From: Hyphococcus luteus
GTDB taxonomy: Bacteria > Pseudomonadota > Alphaproteobacteria > Caulobacterales > Parvularculaceae
Direction of reading: 5' to 3'
DNA length: 64,000 nt
NCBI RefSeq assembly: GCF_002943565.1
Contig: NZ_PJCH01000007.1
Coordinates: 94,174 to 158,173, forward strand
In this document: piece after piece, positions 42,776 to 51,553 of the stretch
How the letters are laid out: each line of letters starts with the position of its first letter
Position numbering within the stretch: position 1 is the first letter of the stretch
Position numbers and translations under genes: made by a program
The notes under the pieces: generated by a model
Databases searched by the model: none
Told to the model about the DNA's origin: nothing
What the model saw: only the letters and a program-made list of their open reading frames with translations

Positions 42776-43381
42776 ATGCTGTTCGCCAATGCGCCCTCCA
42801 ACCCGGCCTTTAATCCGGTGCTCGTCCAGGAGCCGGTGATGCTGCGCGCGGCGGTCCTGACCGATTATCCCGCCTGGGCGGCGCTTCGCGATGAGAGCCG
42901 GGCGCATCTGACCGAATGGGAAGAGGCCTGGACGCCGGAGCAGGCGAGCCTTTCTGCGTTCAAACGGCGTCTGCGCCTTTACGACCGGGACCGGCGGCGC
43001 GGCGGCGGTCTTTATCTTCTCGCCTTCCGGATCGGCGACCATGCGCTCATCGGCGGCGCAACGCTGAGCAATATCCGCTATGGCGCTTCGCGCTCGGCTT
43101 TGCTCGGCTATTGGGTGGGCGCGCCTTATGCGCAGCGCGGCTACGGGACGGCGGCGGTCAAGGCCATCGCCGCCCACGCCTTTGATGCGATTGAGCTTAA
43201 CCGTCTGACGGCGGCGTGCCAGCCGGGGAATATTGCATCGCAAAAACTGCTGGAGCGTTGCGGTTTTCTGCGTGAAGGCCTCGCCCGGGATTATCTGATG
43301 ATCAACGGCGCCTGGCGCGATCACGTCATCTATGCGCTGACCGCCGCGGATTGCCGCAAAAACAAGGACGCTGAGTCCTAG
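42776..43381 (+). CDS. GNAT family N-acetyltransferase (RimJ/RimL-like)
   Basis: 201 residues. The acetyl-CoA site is LLGYWVGAPYAQRGYGTAAV with the R-x-x-G-x-G/A pattern as QRGYGTA; ELNRLTAACQPGNIASQKLL and CGFLREGLARDYLMING are typical of the RimJ/L group that acetylates ribosomal protein N-termini. The substrate here is unconfirmed. Confidence 0.9.
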   Translation: MLFANAPSNPAFNPVLVQEPVMLRAAVLTDYPAWAALRDESRAHLTEWEEAWTPEQASLSAFKRRLRLYDRDRRRGGGLYLLAFRIGDHALIGGATLSNIRYGASRSALLGYWVGAPYAQRGYGTAAVKAIAAHAFDAIELNRLTAACQPGNIASQKLLERCGFLREGLARDYLMINGAWRDHVIYALTAADCRKNKDAES

Positions 43382-43588
43382 ATCGGGCCCGTCAAGTCAA
43401 AAATTCGTTCCGAATTCCGGCCCGGCTCTTGCGATAAATTCATAGCCGCGTGAAGATGACACAGGGCGAATGCGCGGCTGTTAGTCGCGCGAGGGCGGGG
43501 CTTTTGCAGTCCAGTCCGGGGGAGCCGCTCAAAAAAGGCCGTTTTCATGCGGTCTTAGGGCAAGCGTTGAGGGGTTCGGGGTTAATAC
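43382..43588. other. Leader of the EAL-domain gene
   Basis: 207 bases with no gene. It is moderately rich in A/T near 43398-43420 (TCAAAAATTCGTTCCGAATT), which includes a short inverted pair, and is the likely promoter of the EAL gene. Confidence 0.35.
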
Positions 43589-45748
43589 ATGGTGGCAGTA
43601 GGAGTGTTTGGCTTGGCGGACGGGTTCTCGGGACTGGCTCAAGCTGAATTGTTGCGCGGCGCCGTAGCGGGCGCCTTTATCGTGGCGATGGCCTTTCTTG
43701 CAGGCTATGCGGCGATCCGAAGAAGCGGCCTTGCAGTTTGCGCCCTCTTAATGGTGATGGCTGCAGGCGGACTCGAATTTTCACGGCTCGGCTTTTTGTC
43801 GGCGCTTCCCGGCGAAGCAACGGTGATGATGCAGGCGCTGTTCGCGGCGGCCGCCATCGTATTTCTCTCAGCCTCCATCGGCGCGGCGCGATACAACCCG
43901 CTTTTGGGCGGAGTGATGTTTACGGCCGCGCTCGTCATCGGCGGCATGGGGATCATCAATTTCTTCGAGCGCATCGATCTCGCGCCGATGATGCGCTGGG
44001 CGCTGATCGGCGTCGGCGGCTTTGCGGTGCTCTTGTCTTTGACCCAGGCCTTGCGCGGCGACTCCGGCGCGCGTCTGGTTCTGCCGGGCGTTGTGCTTGC
44101 TGCAGCGGCGCCGCTGCTCGGTCTTTTCGGCTCGGCGGAAGGCGGCGTCATGGCTTTTGCGTCGCACGGGCTCTTCACGCTCGGCATTCTGGCGGCGAGC
44201 ATGATCGCGCTCACGGAAACCGGCCTTTCGCAGGCGATCGAGCCGCGCAGCATCGATTTCGGCGTGCGCACAAGCCATGACGCGCCGTCGCGCCACAAAG
44301 AGGTCAAGTCCGCGCGCGAACGCGCCGAGATCGTGCTCGACAGCCAGATCGCCCGGGTGCTCGATTATTCCGGGGTCGCGATCTGGGACTGGTCGCCCGA
44401 AGCCATCGACCAGACGGACTCGCTTCCGGCGCTGCTCGGCGCCGACTCCGATGCGCCGTTCACGCCGGAGGCGTTGCGCAATTTCATTCACGCCGACGAT
44501 GCGGCGCGCTTCGATTCCGAATTGCTGGCGCCGGTGGACGGTCCGTTCGACGTTTGCCTCAAATTGTTCGACGGGCGCATGATGCGCATGCGCGGCGCCC
44601 GCGCGGCGGACGAGGGCTCGGGCGAGATCGAAAGACTGGTCGCCTTTGTCGAGCCGCTGGCGGGCAGCCCGATCAACGAGGCGCGGCTTAAATATGCGAC
44701 CGAGTCGGCGATCGTGCCGCCGGCCGCCGCCGATCCCATGACGTCCAAGCTTTCCGCGGCGCTCGCCAATGGCGACATCGCCGCCGCCTTCCAGCCCATC
44801 GTTTCGCTCGAGGACGGCAAGGTCTCGGGCTATGAGGCGCTCGCCCGCTGGCGCGGTCAGGAAGAAGGCGCCGAAGAAGGCCCGGAGCGTTTCGTCAAGG
44901 CCGCCGAACGGATTGGCGAAGGCGGGGCGCTCGCTGCGACCATGCTCGATCAGGCGGCGGTGTTTCTTGCCGACGCCCTTGAAAAAGAAAAACGACGCGA
45001 CCTGTTCGTCGCGATGAACGTGTCCTGGGGGCAGATCCGCGAAGAGGGGTTCCTTGAGAAAGTGCGCGAGACGGTGGCGAAATACGACCTGCCGGACAAC
45101 GCGCTGGTGCTCGAGCTTACAGAAGCCGATGCGGTAAGCGACGCGACGCTCGCCTTTGACGTGTTCCGTAAACTGAAGGCCTCGGGCGTGGCGCTCGCTT
45201 TCGACGATTTCGGCGCAGGCTTTACCTGTCTGTCGAACCTCAGGAAATATGATTTCGATTATCTCAAGATCGACAAGTCCTTCACCAACGATCTCGAAAC
45301 CGATGGCGACGGCGCGAAAATCGTCGCGTCGCTGGCGTCGCTCGGCAAGGAGCTCGGGCTCAAGGTCATTATCGAGGGTGTTGAATCGAAAGCGGATTCG
45401 GCGAAAGCGCGCAAAATGGGGTGCGCCTTCGGTCAGGGCTTCGCCTTCGGCAGGCCGGTGATGAGCGAAACCGCGCCCGCGCCGGCGACAGCGTCGGCCG
45501 GTGCGCCTGAGGAGGAAGCGCCGGCGGAAAACCAGCGCTTCACCGCGTCGGAACCGGAAGAAACCGCAGCGGCGCCCGCTGAAGAAAAGCGGGCGCTTGC
45601 CATGGCGGATGCGGGGGCGGATGCGGACGTCGGGGCCGAAGCCGGCGGCAAGCCGGAAGGCGACGAGGCTGATTTCGCCGAAGAAGACGCGATGGAGCGC
45701 AAGCACCGTCGCTGGCGCTTCTGGGGCGGCGCGCAGGATCTGCGTTAG
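43589..45748 (+). CDS. Membrane-bound EAL-domain cyclic-di-GMP phosphodiesterase
   Basis: 719 residues. N-terminal ~200 residues hold about seven hydrophobic helices (a MASE-like sensor). A cytoplasmic linker follows, then the EAL domain from about 395: EALARW (Glu416), MNVSW, LVLELTEADA, AFDDFGAGF, DYLKIDKSF, VIIEGVES and GCAFGQGFAFGRP. Every catalytic position is present, so it should hydrolyse cyclic-di-GMP. The last ~100 residues are Ala/Pro/Glu-rich with low complexity and end in basic residues. No degenerate GGDEF is obvious. Confidence 0.92.
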   Translation: MVAVGVFGLADGFSGLAQAELLRGAVAGAFIVAMAFLAGYAAIRRSGLAVCALLMVMAAGGLEFSRLGFLSALPGEATVMMQALFAAAAIVFLSASIGAARYNPLLGGVMFTAALVIGGMGIINFFERIDLAPMMRWALIGVGGFAVLLSLTQALRGDSGARLVLPGVVLAAAAPLLGLFGSAEGGVMAFASHGLFTLGILAASMIALTETGLSQAIEPRSIDFGVRTSHDAPSRHKEVKSARERAEIVLDSQIARVLDYSGVAIWDWSPEAIDQTDSLPALLGADSDAPFTPEALRNFIHADDAARFDSELLAPVDGPFDVCLKLFDGRMMRMRGARAADEGSGEIERLVAFVEPLAGSPINEARLKYATESAIVPPAAADPMTSKLSAALANGDIAAAFQPIVSLEDGKVSGYEALARWRGQEEGAEEGPERFVKAAERIGEGGALAATMLDQAAVFLADALEKEKRRDLFVAMNVSWGQIREEGFLEKVRETVAKYDLPDNALVLELTEADAVSDATLAFDVFRKLKASGVALAFDDFGAGFTCLSNLRKYDFDYLKIDKSFTNDLETDGDGAKIVASLASLGKELGLKVIIEGVESKADSAKARKMGCAFGQGFAFGRPVMSETAPAPATASAGAPEEEAPAENQRFTASEPEETAAAPAEEKRALAMADAGADADVGAEAGGKPEGDEADFAEEDAMERKHRRWRFWGGAQDLR

Positions 45749-45786
45749 GATTTGACAGTTCCGTTTCTGCGACGAGGCTTCCGGAT

Positions 45787-45876
45787 TCCGCTCATCCCCG
45801 CGAAAGCGGGGATCCAGAAAAATTCGTTATTTGATGCGGCCTGCATTGGATTCCCGCTGTCGCGGGAAGGAACGGA
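45787..45876. repeat. Dispersed inverted-repeat element, family A
   Basis: Halves CCGCTCATCCCCGCGAAAGC (45788-45807) and GATTCCCGCTGTCGCGGGAA (45849-45868), with CCAGAAAAATTCG between, paralleling 4476-4559. It lies between the EAL gene and the convergent yqgE. Confidence 0.8.
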
Positions 45877-45929
45877 GAAATATTTTCTATCTATGCGGAT
45901 TTAGCTCTGGCCGCTCTAATTCAAAGGCC

Positions 45930-46556
45930 CTAATTCAAAGGCTTGTCTTCGTCGCGCGCCGACGCCCATTCCGTCGACAGCATGGCGCTCGTCACGCCGA
46001 GTTTTTCCAGCGCGCGCTTCCAGATATCTTCTTTGGCGCCGTTAAAGATGATGTCTTCGTCCGGCTCGCAATGGATCCAGGCGTTCATCGCGATTTCTTT
46101 TTCAAGCTGGCCCGCGCCCCAGCCCGCATGACCGATGGCGAGAAGGCAGCGCCGCGGAGCTGCGTTCTTAGGCTCCTTGCCGGCGATGTCGATGAGAATG
46201 TCGCGGCTTGCCGTAAGGCCGAGCCCGTCGCCGAGCGCAAGCGTCGCATCGATCTCGTAATCGAGCGTGTGAAGGACAAGGCCGCGTTCGGTCTGCACCG
46301 GGCCGCCGAAAAACACGGGCGTTTCGTCCGCATCGTCCTGCGGCGCGATTTCAAGCTGCTCTAAAAGTTCGGACAAAGCCACGTCGTCAAGCGGCTTGTT
46401 GACGATGACGCCCATGGCGTGCTCCTCGTCATGGGCGCAAAGGAAGATCACCGAGCGGTCAAAGCGCGGGTCGCCCATATTGGGCATGGCGATCAGCATC
46501 TGGCCTGCAAGCGTATCGCCAGCCGGCGGGGGAGGCGGCGCATCCGTTTCTTCCAT
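45930..46556 (-). CDS. YqgE/AlgH family protein
   Basis: 208 residues from ATG 46556. MPNMGDPRFDRSVIFLCAHD, GVIVNKPLDDVALSELLEQL, FFGGPVQTERGLVLHT and GHAGWGAGQLEKEI are the diagnostic blocks. Cytoplasmic; the AlgH/YqgE family has been linked to alginate regulation, but the biochemical role is unclear. Longer TTG start at 46592 lacks a site. Confidence 0.92.
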   Translation of the reverse strand: MEETDAPPPPPAGDTLAGQMLIAMPNMGDPRFDRSVIFLCAHDEEHAMGVIVNKPLDDVALSELLEQLEIAPQDDADETPVFFGGPVQTERGLVLHTLDYEIDATLALGDGLGLTASRDILIDIAGKEPKNAAPRRCLLAIGHAGWGAGQLEKEIAMNAWIHCEPDEDIIFNGAKEDIWKRALEKLGVTSAMLSTEWASARDEDKPLN

Positions 46557-46671
46557 AGAGGAAAAAGTAGGACTCGCCCCGCGCCGATGCAAGAGGCCGC
46601 GTTTGACGGTGGACGGCGCGCCTTTGGACGCCTAAAAGCCCCGCAGAAGCAATGACAAAGGAGAATTGAAC

Positions 46672-47154
46672 GTGACCATTGCTGTCGGCGACAAAATTCC
46701 GGACGTGAAAGTCATGGTGGCCACGGGCGAAGGCCCGCAGGCGGCGCAGACCGGCGAGCTCTTGGGCTCGGGCAAAGTAGCGCTATTCTCCGTACCCGGT
46801 GCATTCACGCCGACCTGTTCGGCGAAACACCTGCCGGGCTTCGTTGAAAAAGCGGATGAGTTTAAATCGAAAGGCGTCGACAAGATCGTCTGCATGTCGG
46901 TGAACGACGCTTTCGTGATGAATGCCTGGGGCGAGGATCAAAAGACCGGCGACAAAGTCGTCATGCTGGCGGACGGCAATGGCGATTTCGCCCGCGCCCT
47001 CGGCCTTGTCATGGACGGCACGGGTTTCGGCATGGGCGAGCGCTCGCAGCGTTTTTCCGCCGTCATCGACAATGGCGTCGTCAAAGAACTGAATGTCGAA
47101 GCGCCCGGCGCTTTTGACGTCTCCAGCGCCGAACACATGCTCGGCCAGCTTTAA
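46672..47154 (+). CDS. Peroxiredoxin (Prx5-like)
   Basis: 160 residues from GTG 46672, which has AAGGAG eight bases upstream; the TTG at 46666 sits too near that site. Peroxidatic Cys49 in VPGAFTPTCSAKHLPGF, then CMSVNDAFVMNAWG, and GMGERSQRFSAVIDNGVV. Reduces peroxides with thiol donors in the cytoplasm. No resolving cysteine is obvious beyond Cys residues in this region, so the glutathione/glutaredoxin route is likely. Confidence 0.93.
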   Translation: MTIAVGDKIPDVKVMVATGEGPQAAQTGELLGSGKVALFSVPGAFTPTCSAKHLPGFVEKADEFKSKGVDKIVCMSVNDAFVMNAWGEDQKTGDKVVMLADGNGDFARALGLVMDGTGFGMGERSQRFSAVIDNGVVKELNVEAPGAFDVSSAEHMLGQL

Positions 47155-47160
47155 TATTCG

Positions 47161-47263
47161 ATCTTCATCCTGAGGAGCCTGAACGTCTCTTCGTCCTTCG
47201 AGTCCGCGCGCATTTCATGCGCGCCCTCAGGATGAAGAGGCGTTCGGGCGTCTCGAAGGATCA
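47161..47263. repeat. Dispersed inverted-repeat element, family B
   Basis: CTTCATCCTGAGGAGC at 47164-47179 and the partner CCCTCAGGATGAAGAG, with GTCTCTTCGTCCTTCGAG and GCGCGCATTTCATGCGCGC as inner hairpins. Between peroxiredoxin and rnhA stops. Confidence 0.85.
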
Positions 47264-47689
47264 GGCGAAAGCCTGCGCCGCCTGACAGGCGAGCGCGTCG
47301 GCGCGTTCGTTTTCCGGGTGGCCGTCATGGCCCTTCACCCAGCGCCAGTCGACATCGCGTTCCTCGGCGAGCGCGTCGAGCCTTTCCCAGAGATCGCGGT
47401 TCTTCACCGGCTTTTTCGCCGCGTTCTTCCAGCCATTGCGCTTCCAGCCCTTGATCCAGCCGGTGATGCCGTTCTTCACATACTGGCTGTCGGTGTGGAT
47501 GACGACGCTCGCGCCCTTCGGCGTTTCCTCGAGCGCGCGGATGGCCGCGAACATCTCCATGCGGTTGTTGGTCGTCGCCTCTTCGCCGCCGTTCAGCTCC
47601 CGGCGGGCGCCGTCTTCAATAATCAAAACACCCCAGCCGCCGGGCCCCGGATTGCCGAGGCAGGCGCCGTCGGTAAAGACTTCGATCAT
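47261..47689 (-). CDS. rnhA: Ribonuclease HI
   Basis: 142 residues from ATG 47689 (AGGA seven bases upstream; the TTG at 47695 is weaker). [39 protein letters not shown] and [12 protein letters not shown] supply the Asp, Glu, Asp, Asp metal set. Cuts RNA in RNA-DNA hybrids. It follows ispH closely on the same strand. Confidence 0.96.
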   Translation of the reverse strand: MIEVFTDGACLGNPGPGGWGVLIIEDGARRELNGGEEATTNNRMEMFAAIRALEETPKGASVVIHTDSQYVKNGITGWIKGWKRNGWKNAAKKPVKNRDLWERLDALAEERDVDWRWVKGHDGHPENERADALACQAAQAFA

Positions 47690-47712
47690 GTGCAATTCCT
47701 GCTGGTTTGGTC

Positions 47713-48660
47713 CTAGCTGGCGAGCCGCAGCGGAGATTTGAAAGTGATCGTCTCGCGCGCGGTCTCAACGGTTTCGACGCGCACCGTGCGGCGCGCCGCC
47801 AGCGCGGTCAAGAACTCCTCGACAAGCGTTTCCGGCGCCGAGGCGCCGGCGGAAAGCCCGATCACGCGCGCCTTGGCGATACGCGCCCAGTCCGCGGCTT
47901 CGGCGTCTTCCAAAAGCACGGCGTCTTTCGCGCCGGCGGCGCGCGCCGTCTCCACGAGCCGCACGGAATTCGATGAGGTCGGCGAGCCGATGACGATGAA
48001 GAGGTCGGTCCCCGCCGCGCTCGCTTTCACCGCCTGCTGCCGGTTCGAGGTGGCGTAACAGATGTCTTCTTTCGCCGGTCCGGCGATTTGCGGAAAGCGC
48101 TCCTTGAGCGCGGCGAGAATGTCGCGGGTCTCGTCGACGGAGAGAGTCGTCTGCGTCGCATAGGCGAGGGGCCCTTTGGCGTCCGGCAGGGCGGCCACGT
48201 CCGCAATGCTTTCAACCAGGATGACCGAGCCTTCCGGCGCCTGGCCCATCGTGCCGACGACTTCCGGATGGCCGCGATGGCCGATGAGAATGACCTTGCG
48301 GCCGGCGGCGATATGGCGGCGGGTTTGCGAATGGACTTTGAGGACCAGCGGGCAGGTGGCGTCGATTTTGACGAGCTTGCGGGCCGACGCCTGGTCATGG
48401 GCCGCTTTCGGCGCGCCATGGGCGGAGAAGACGACAGGCCGGTCGGCGGGAACGTCCTCGAGATTTTCGACGAAAACCGCGCCCATGGCCGAGAGGCGGG
48501 CGACCACATGATTGTTGTGAACGATCTCGTGGCGCACATAGACCGGCGCGCCATAGGCGGCGAGCGTGTCTTCGACGGTGCGAATCGCGCGCTCCACGCC
48601 GGCGCAAAAGCCGCGCGGACTCGCAAGACGCACCGCGACGGGCGGTTTTGGAGCTGTCAT
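47713..48660 (-). CDS. ispH: 4-hydroxy-3-methylbut-2-enyl diphosphate reductase
   Basis: 315 residues from ATG 48660, with AGGAG nine bases upstream; a longer frame from 48708 is unlikely. Three iron-sulfur cysteines are in [22 protein letters not shown] and [20 protein letters not shown] and SSNSVRLVE are also family blocks. Last step of the MEP isoprenoid pathway. Confidence 0.96.
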   Translation of the reverse strand: MTAPKPPVAVRLASPRGFCAGVERAIRTVEDTLAAYGAPVYVRHEIVHNNHVVARLSAMGAVFVENLEDVPADRPVVFSAHGAPKAAHDQASARKLVKIDATCPLVLKVHSQTRRHIAAGRKVILIGHRGHPEVVGTMGQAPEGSVILVESIADVAALPDAKGPLAYATQTTLSVDETRDILAALKERFPQIAGPAKEDICYATSNRQQAVKASAAGTDLFIVIGSPTSSNSVRLVETARAAGAKDAVLLEDAEAADWARIAKARVIGLSAGASAPETLVEEFLTALAARRTVRVETVETARETITFKSPLRLAS

Positions 48661-48940
48661 GTCAGCTGCGCTCCTCATGGGCCTTTCTAGCGGCCATTTC
48701 GTTTCCATGCCCCTAACTTTCCGCGGGCCCTAATTTTCCGCGGGTTTGACGCCGCATCCGGCGCGGGCCTTCTCTTCAGGGGGACGCCGATTCGGTGATT
48801 GCGCCCCCGGCGGCGAGACGCTACGAGAGGCTGCCCTCGTTTGGGCGCCGCCGCGGCGAACTCCGGACTACCGTCCAGTCCGGGCGCCGGAAAGGCGGCC
48901 CCAAGGCGAATTTGTGGAATAAATATAAGGGTTCGGGCCG
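48661..48940. other. Intergenic region between ispH and the lipoprotein gene
   Basis: 280 bases between divergent genes. Two CTAA-TTTTCCGCGGG-like partial direct repeats (CCCCTAACTTTCCGCGGG and CCCTAATTTTCCGCGGG at about 48712-48746). A short TAAATATAAGGG stretch next to the right-hand gene could be a -10 region. No gene. Confidence 0.4.
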
Positions 48941-49507
48941 ATGAAAAAACTCCTCGCGACAGCGCTTTTCGCCGCAGCCGCCGCCGCGCTGACGGGGTGC
49001 GCCAGCTCCAAGAAAGCGCGCGCCGCCCGGGAAGCCAATCCGGCCCCCTGTCCCAACATCCTGATCCTGAACGAAGCTTCCCGGTTCATCGAGTTCGACG
49101 GGGAAGAGAGCGCGGATAACATCGCCTATTCAGGCGAGATGGTCGATGTGACCTCCACCTGCCGGTATTACGCCGACGAACCGATCGAGGCGGGCATCAC
49201 TATGGACCTTGCTTTCGGGCGCGGGCCGAAGGGCGAAGAGGATGAAAAGCTGTTTACCTATTTCGTCGCCGTCACCCGCAAGGACTCCGAGGTGATCGCC
49301 AAGAAGGAATTCCAGATCCCTGTCAAATTCAGCGAGGACGAGCCGATCCAGGTGGAGCAGGTCGATATCGACAAGGTGGAGATTCCGCGCGCGGGCGAAA
49401 ACATCTCCGGCCTCAATTTTGAAATCATTGTCGGCTTTTCGGTGACGCCGAAACAGGCGATCTTCAACCGCTCCGGCAAGAGCCTGAAGTTTCCCGATCT
49501 GAAATGA
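48941..49507 (+). CDS. Hypothetical outer-membrane/periplasmic lipoprotein
   Basis: 188 residues. Signal with lipobox ALTGCASS (Cys20), then a mature ~165-residue domain with beta-strand-rich, acidic sequence, including SGEMVDVTSTCRYYADEPIE and a C-terminal FEIIVGFSVTPKQAIFNRSG. No family recognised. Its stop overlaps the start of argS (ATGA), so it is co-transcribed and translated with a housekeeping enzyme. Confidence 0.75.
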   Translation: MKKLLATALFAAAAAALTGCASSKKARAAREANPAPCPNILILNEASRFIEFDGEESADNIAYSGEMVDVTSTCRYYADEPIEAGITMDLAFGRGPKGEEDEKLFTYFVAVTRKDSEVIAKKEFQIPVKFSEDEPIQVEQVDIDKVEIPRAGENISGLNFEIIVGFSVTPKQAIFNRSGKSLKFPDLK

Positions 49508-51267
49508 CCCTGAAAGACGAATTGTCGGCCATCGCCGGCGAAGCCTTCGCCGCCGAAGGGCTGGACGCAGGGCTGGGCGCGGTGAAAGCCGCCGACCGGC
49601 CTGATCTCGCCCAGTTCCAGTGCAACGGCGCGCTCGCCGCCGCGAAAGCAGCGAAGAAGAATCCGCGCGAGATTGCGGGCGCCGTCGCCGATAGACTGTC
49701 CGCGCGCCCGGAATTTTCCGAAGTCACGGTCGCCGGGCCGGGCTTCATCAATCTCAAGCTGACGCCGGATTTCCTCGCGGCCCGCATCGACGCGCTCGGC
49801 GCCGACGGCCGGTTCGGCGGCTGGGAAAAAGAAACGCCCGAAAAGATCGTCATCGATTATGGCGGGCCGAATGTCGCCAAGCCCTTGCATGTGGGCCATC
49901 TGCGCGCCGGGATCATCGGCGAGAGTCTGAAACGGATCATGCGGTTCGCCGGCGACGACGTGACCGGCGACGTGCATCTCGGCGACTGGGGCCTGCAGAT
50001 GGGCCAGCTCATCTCCGAGCTCGAACTGCGCCAGCCGGACCTCGTTTATTTCGACCCCCAGGCGGAAGGGCCGTTTCCTGAAGAGCCGCCCATAAGTCTT
50101 TCCGATCTTGAGGAAATGTATCCCGCGGCTTCGGCGGCGTGCAAAGACGACCCGGCCCGCGCCGACCTCGCCCGCAAGGCGACCAAGGCGCTGCAGGCTG
50201 GCCGGCCCGGCTATGTCGCCCTGTGGCGCCATTTCGTGACGCTTTCCGTCAACGCCATGAAAAAAGACTACGCCGATCTCGAGGTCGAGTTCGATCTCTG
50301 GAAAGGCGAGGCGGACGCCGATCCCCTGATCCCGGAGCTGACGGAGGACCTTAAAAAGCGCGGCGTTCTCGAGGAATCGGACGGCGCTGAGATCATCCGC
50401 GTCGCCCGCGAGGACGACAACAAAGAGATGCCGCCGATCATCTTCCTCAATTCCGAAGGGGCGGTGGGCTATCACGCGACGGACATCGCCACCATTGTCG
50501 ACCGCAAGCGCGCGCTCGACCCCGACCGCATCCTCTATGTGGTGGACGCGCGCCAGCGGCTGCACTTCGAACAAGTGTTCCGGGCCGTCGCCAAGGCCGG
50601 CTATTTCGACGAGGCGCGGCTCGAGCATCTCTGGTTCGGGACCATGAACGGCAAGGACGGCAAGCCGTTCAAGACCCGCGCCGGCGGCACGCTGAAGCTC
50701 AGGGACCTGATCGAAACGGTGACGGACAAAGCCCGCGAGCGCCTTGAAGAGAACGGCTTTGCGGAAGGCTATGGCGAAGCGGAGACCCGGGAAGTGGCGC
50801 GCCAAGTGGGCGTCGCGGCCTTGAAATTCGCCGATCTCTCCAATCCGCGCACCAGCGATTATATTTTCGATCTCGACCGCTTCATGGCGTTTGAAGGCAA
50901 GACCGGGCCTTATCTTCTATACGCCAGCGTGCGGGTGCGCTCGGTCATCGCCAAGGCGAAGACGGCAGGCGCGGGCGAGGCGGGGCCCGCCATGCTCGCC
51001 GCGCCGGAAGAGGTCGACTTGGCGCTGGTGCTGCTCGGGTTCGCCGATGCGCTGCGCGATGCTTACGCCAAGCGCCTGCCGCATCTTCTCTGCGACCACG
51101 CCTTCACGCTCGCCCAGACCTTTTCGAAGTTCTACGCCGCCTGCCGGATCGTCGATGAGGGGGATGCGAAACTGCGCGCCTCGCGCCTTGCGCTGGCGTC
51201 CGCCGTCGGCGGCCAGCTCGATCTCATTCTTTCCCTGCTCGGATTTTCGGCGCCGGAGCGCATGTAG
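49504..51267 (+). CDS. argS: Arginyl-tRNA synthetase
   Basis: 587 residues. The N-terminal additional domain is followed by the class I signature GGPNVAKPLHVGHLRAG (HVGH variant of HIGH); the KMSKS-equivalent loop is RAGGTLKLRDL, typical for this enzyme. The C-terminal DALR anticodon domain ends at 51267. Charges tRNA-Arg. It overlaps the upstream lipoprotein gene by four bases. Confidence 0.96.
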   Translation: MTLKDELSAIAGEAFAAEGLDAGLGAVKAADRPDLAQFQCNGALAAAKAAKKNPREIAGAVADRLSARPEFSEVTVAGPGFINLKLTPDFLAARIDALGADGRFGGWEKETPEKIVIDYGGPNVAKPLHVGHLRAGIIGESLKRIMRFAGDDVTGDVHLGDWGLQMGQLISELELRQPDLVYFDPQAEGPFPEEPPISLSDLEEMYPAASAACKDDPARADLARKATKALQAGRPGYVALWRHFVTLSVNAMKKDYADLEVEFDLWKGEADADPLIPELTEDLKKRGVLEESDGAEIIRVAREDDNKEMPPIIFLNSEGAVGYHATDIATIVDRKRALDPDRILYVVDARQRLHFEQVFRAVAKAGYFDEARLEHLWFGTMNGKDGKPFKTRAGGTLKLRDLIETVTDKARERLEENGFAEGYGEAETREVARQVGVAALKFADLSNPRTSDYIFDLDRFMAFEGKTGPYLLYASVRVRSVIAKAKTAGAGEAGPAMLAAPEEVDLALVLLGFADALRDAYAKRLPHLLCDHAFTLAQTFSKFYAACRIVDEGDAKLRASRLALASAVGGQLDLILSLLGFSAPERM

Positions 51268-51553
51268 CGCGCGAAGCTGTGGCGCCCGGTCCACACTCTT
51301 GCTGTAAAATTCGCCGGGGCTTAGCGGAAAATGCTGTTACGCCATAACGCTCACGCGCTAAGCGCGCGTGAATCTTGATGTTATTTTCCACAAGATTGCG
51401 TTTTCAATAAACCGCTTCAGACGTCACAAAAGATTTAGAAGAACAAGCTGTCGTTGTCACGCAATTGTCATCTAGTTTACCTAAGGCCTGTCGCGTATTT
51501 CGCGCTGCACACTAAAGCAGCAGTGCAGCAGATTCAGCTTGGGGAATATCAAC
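51268..51553. promoter_or_regulatory. AT-rich leader of the TonB receptor gene, with stem-loop
   Basis: 286 bases noticeably richer in A/T than the surroundings from 51365 on. A perfect stem TCACGCGC/GCGCGTGA (51351-51358 and 51364-51371, loop TAAGC) stands near the argS end and may act as its transcript end, and CTGCAC...GTGCAG is a small inverted pair near 51505-51530. This is the probable promoter region of the receptor; boxes cannot be fixed. Confidence 0.5.

Noticed and set aside
49258..50805. 515-codon frame opposite argS
   Set aside because: Antisense shadow; argS motifs on the other strand are unequivocal.
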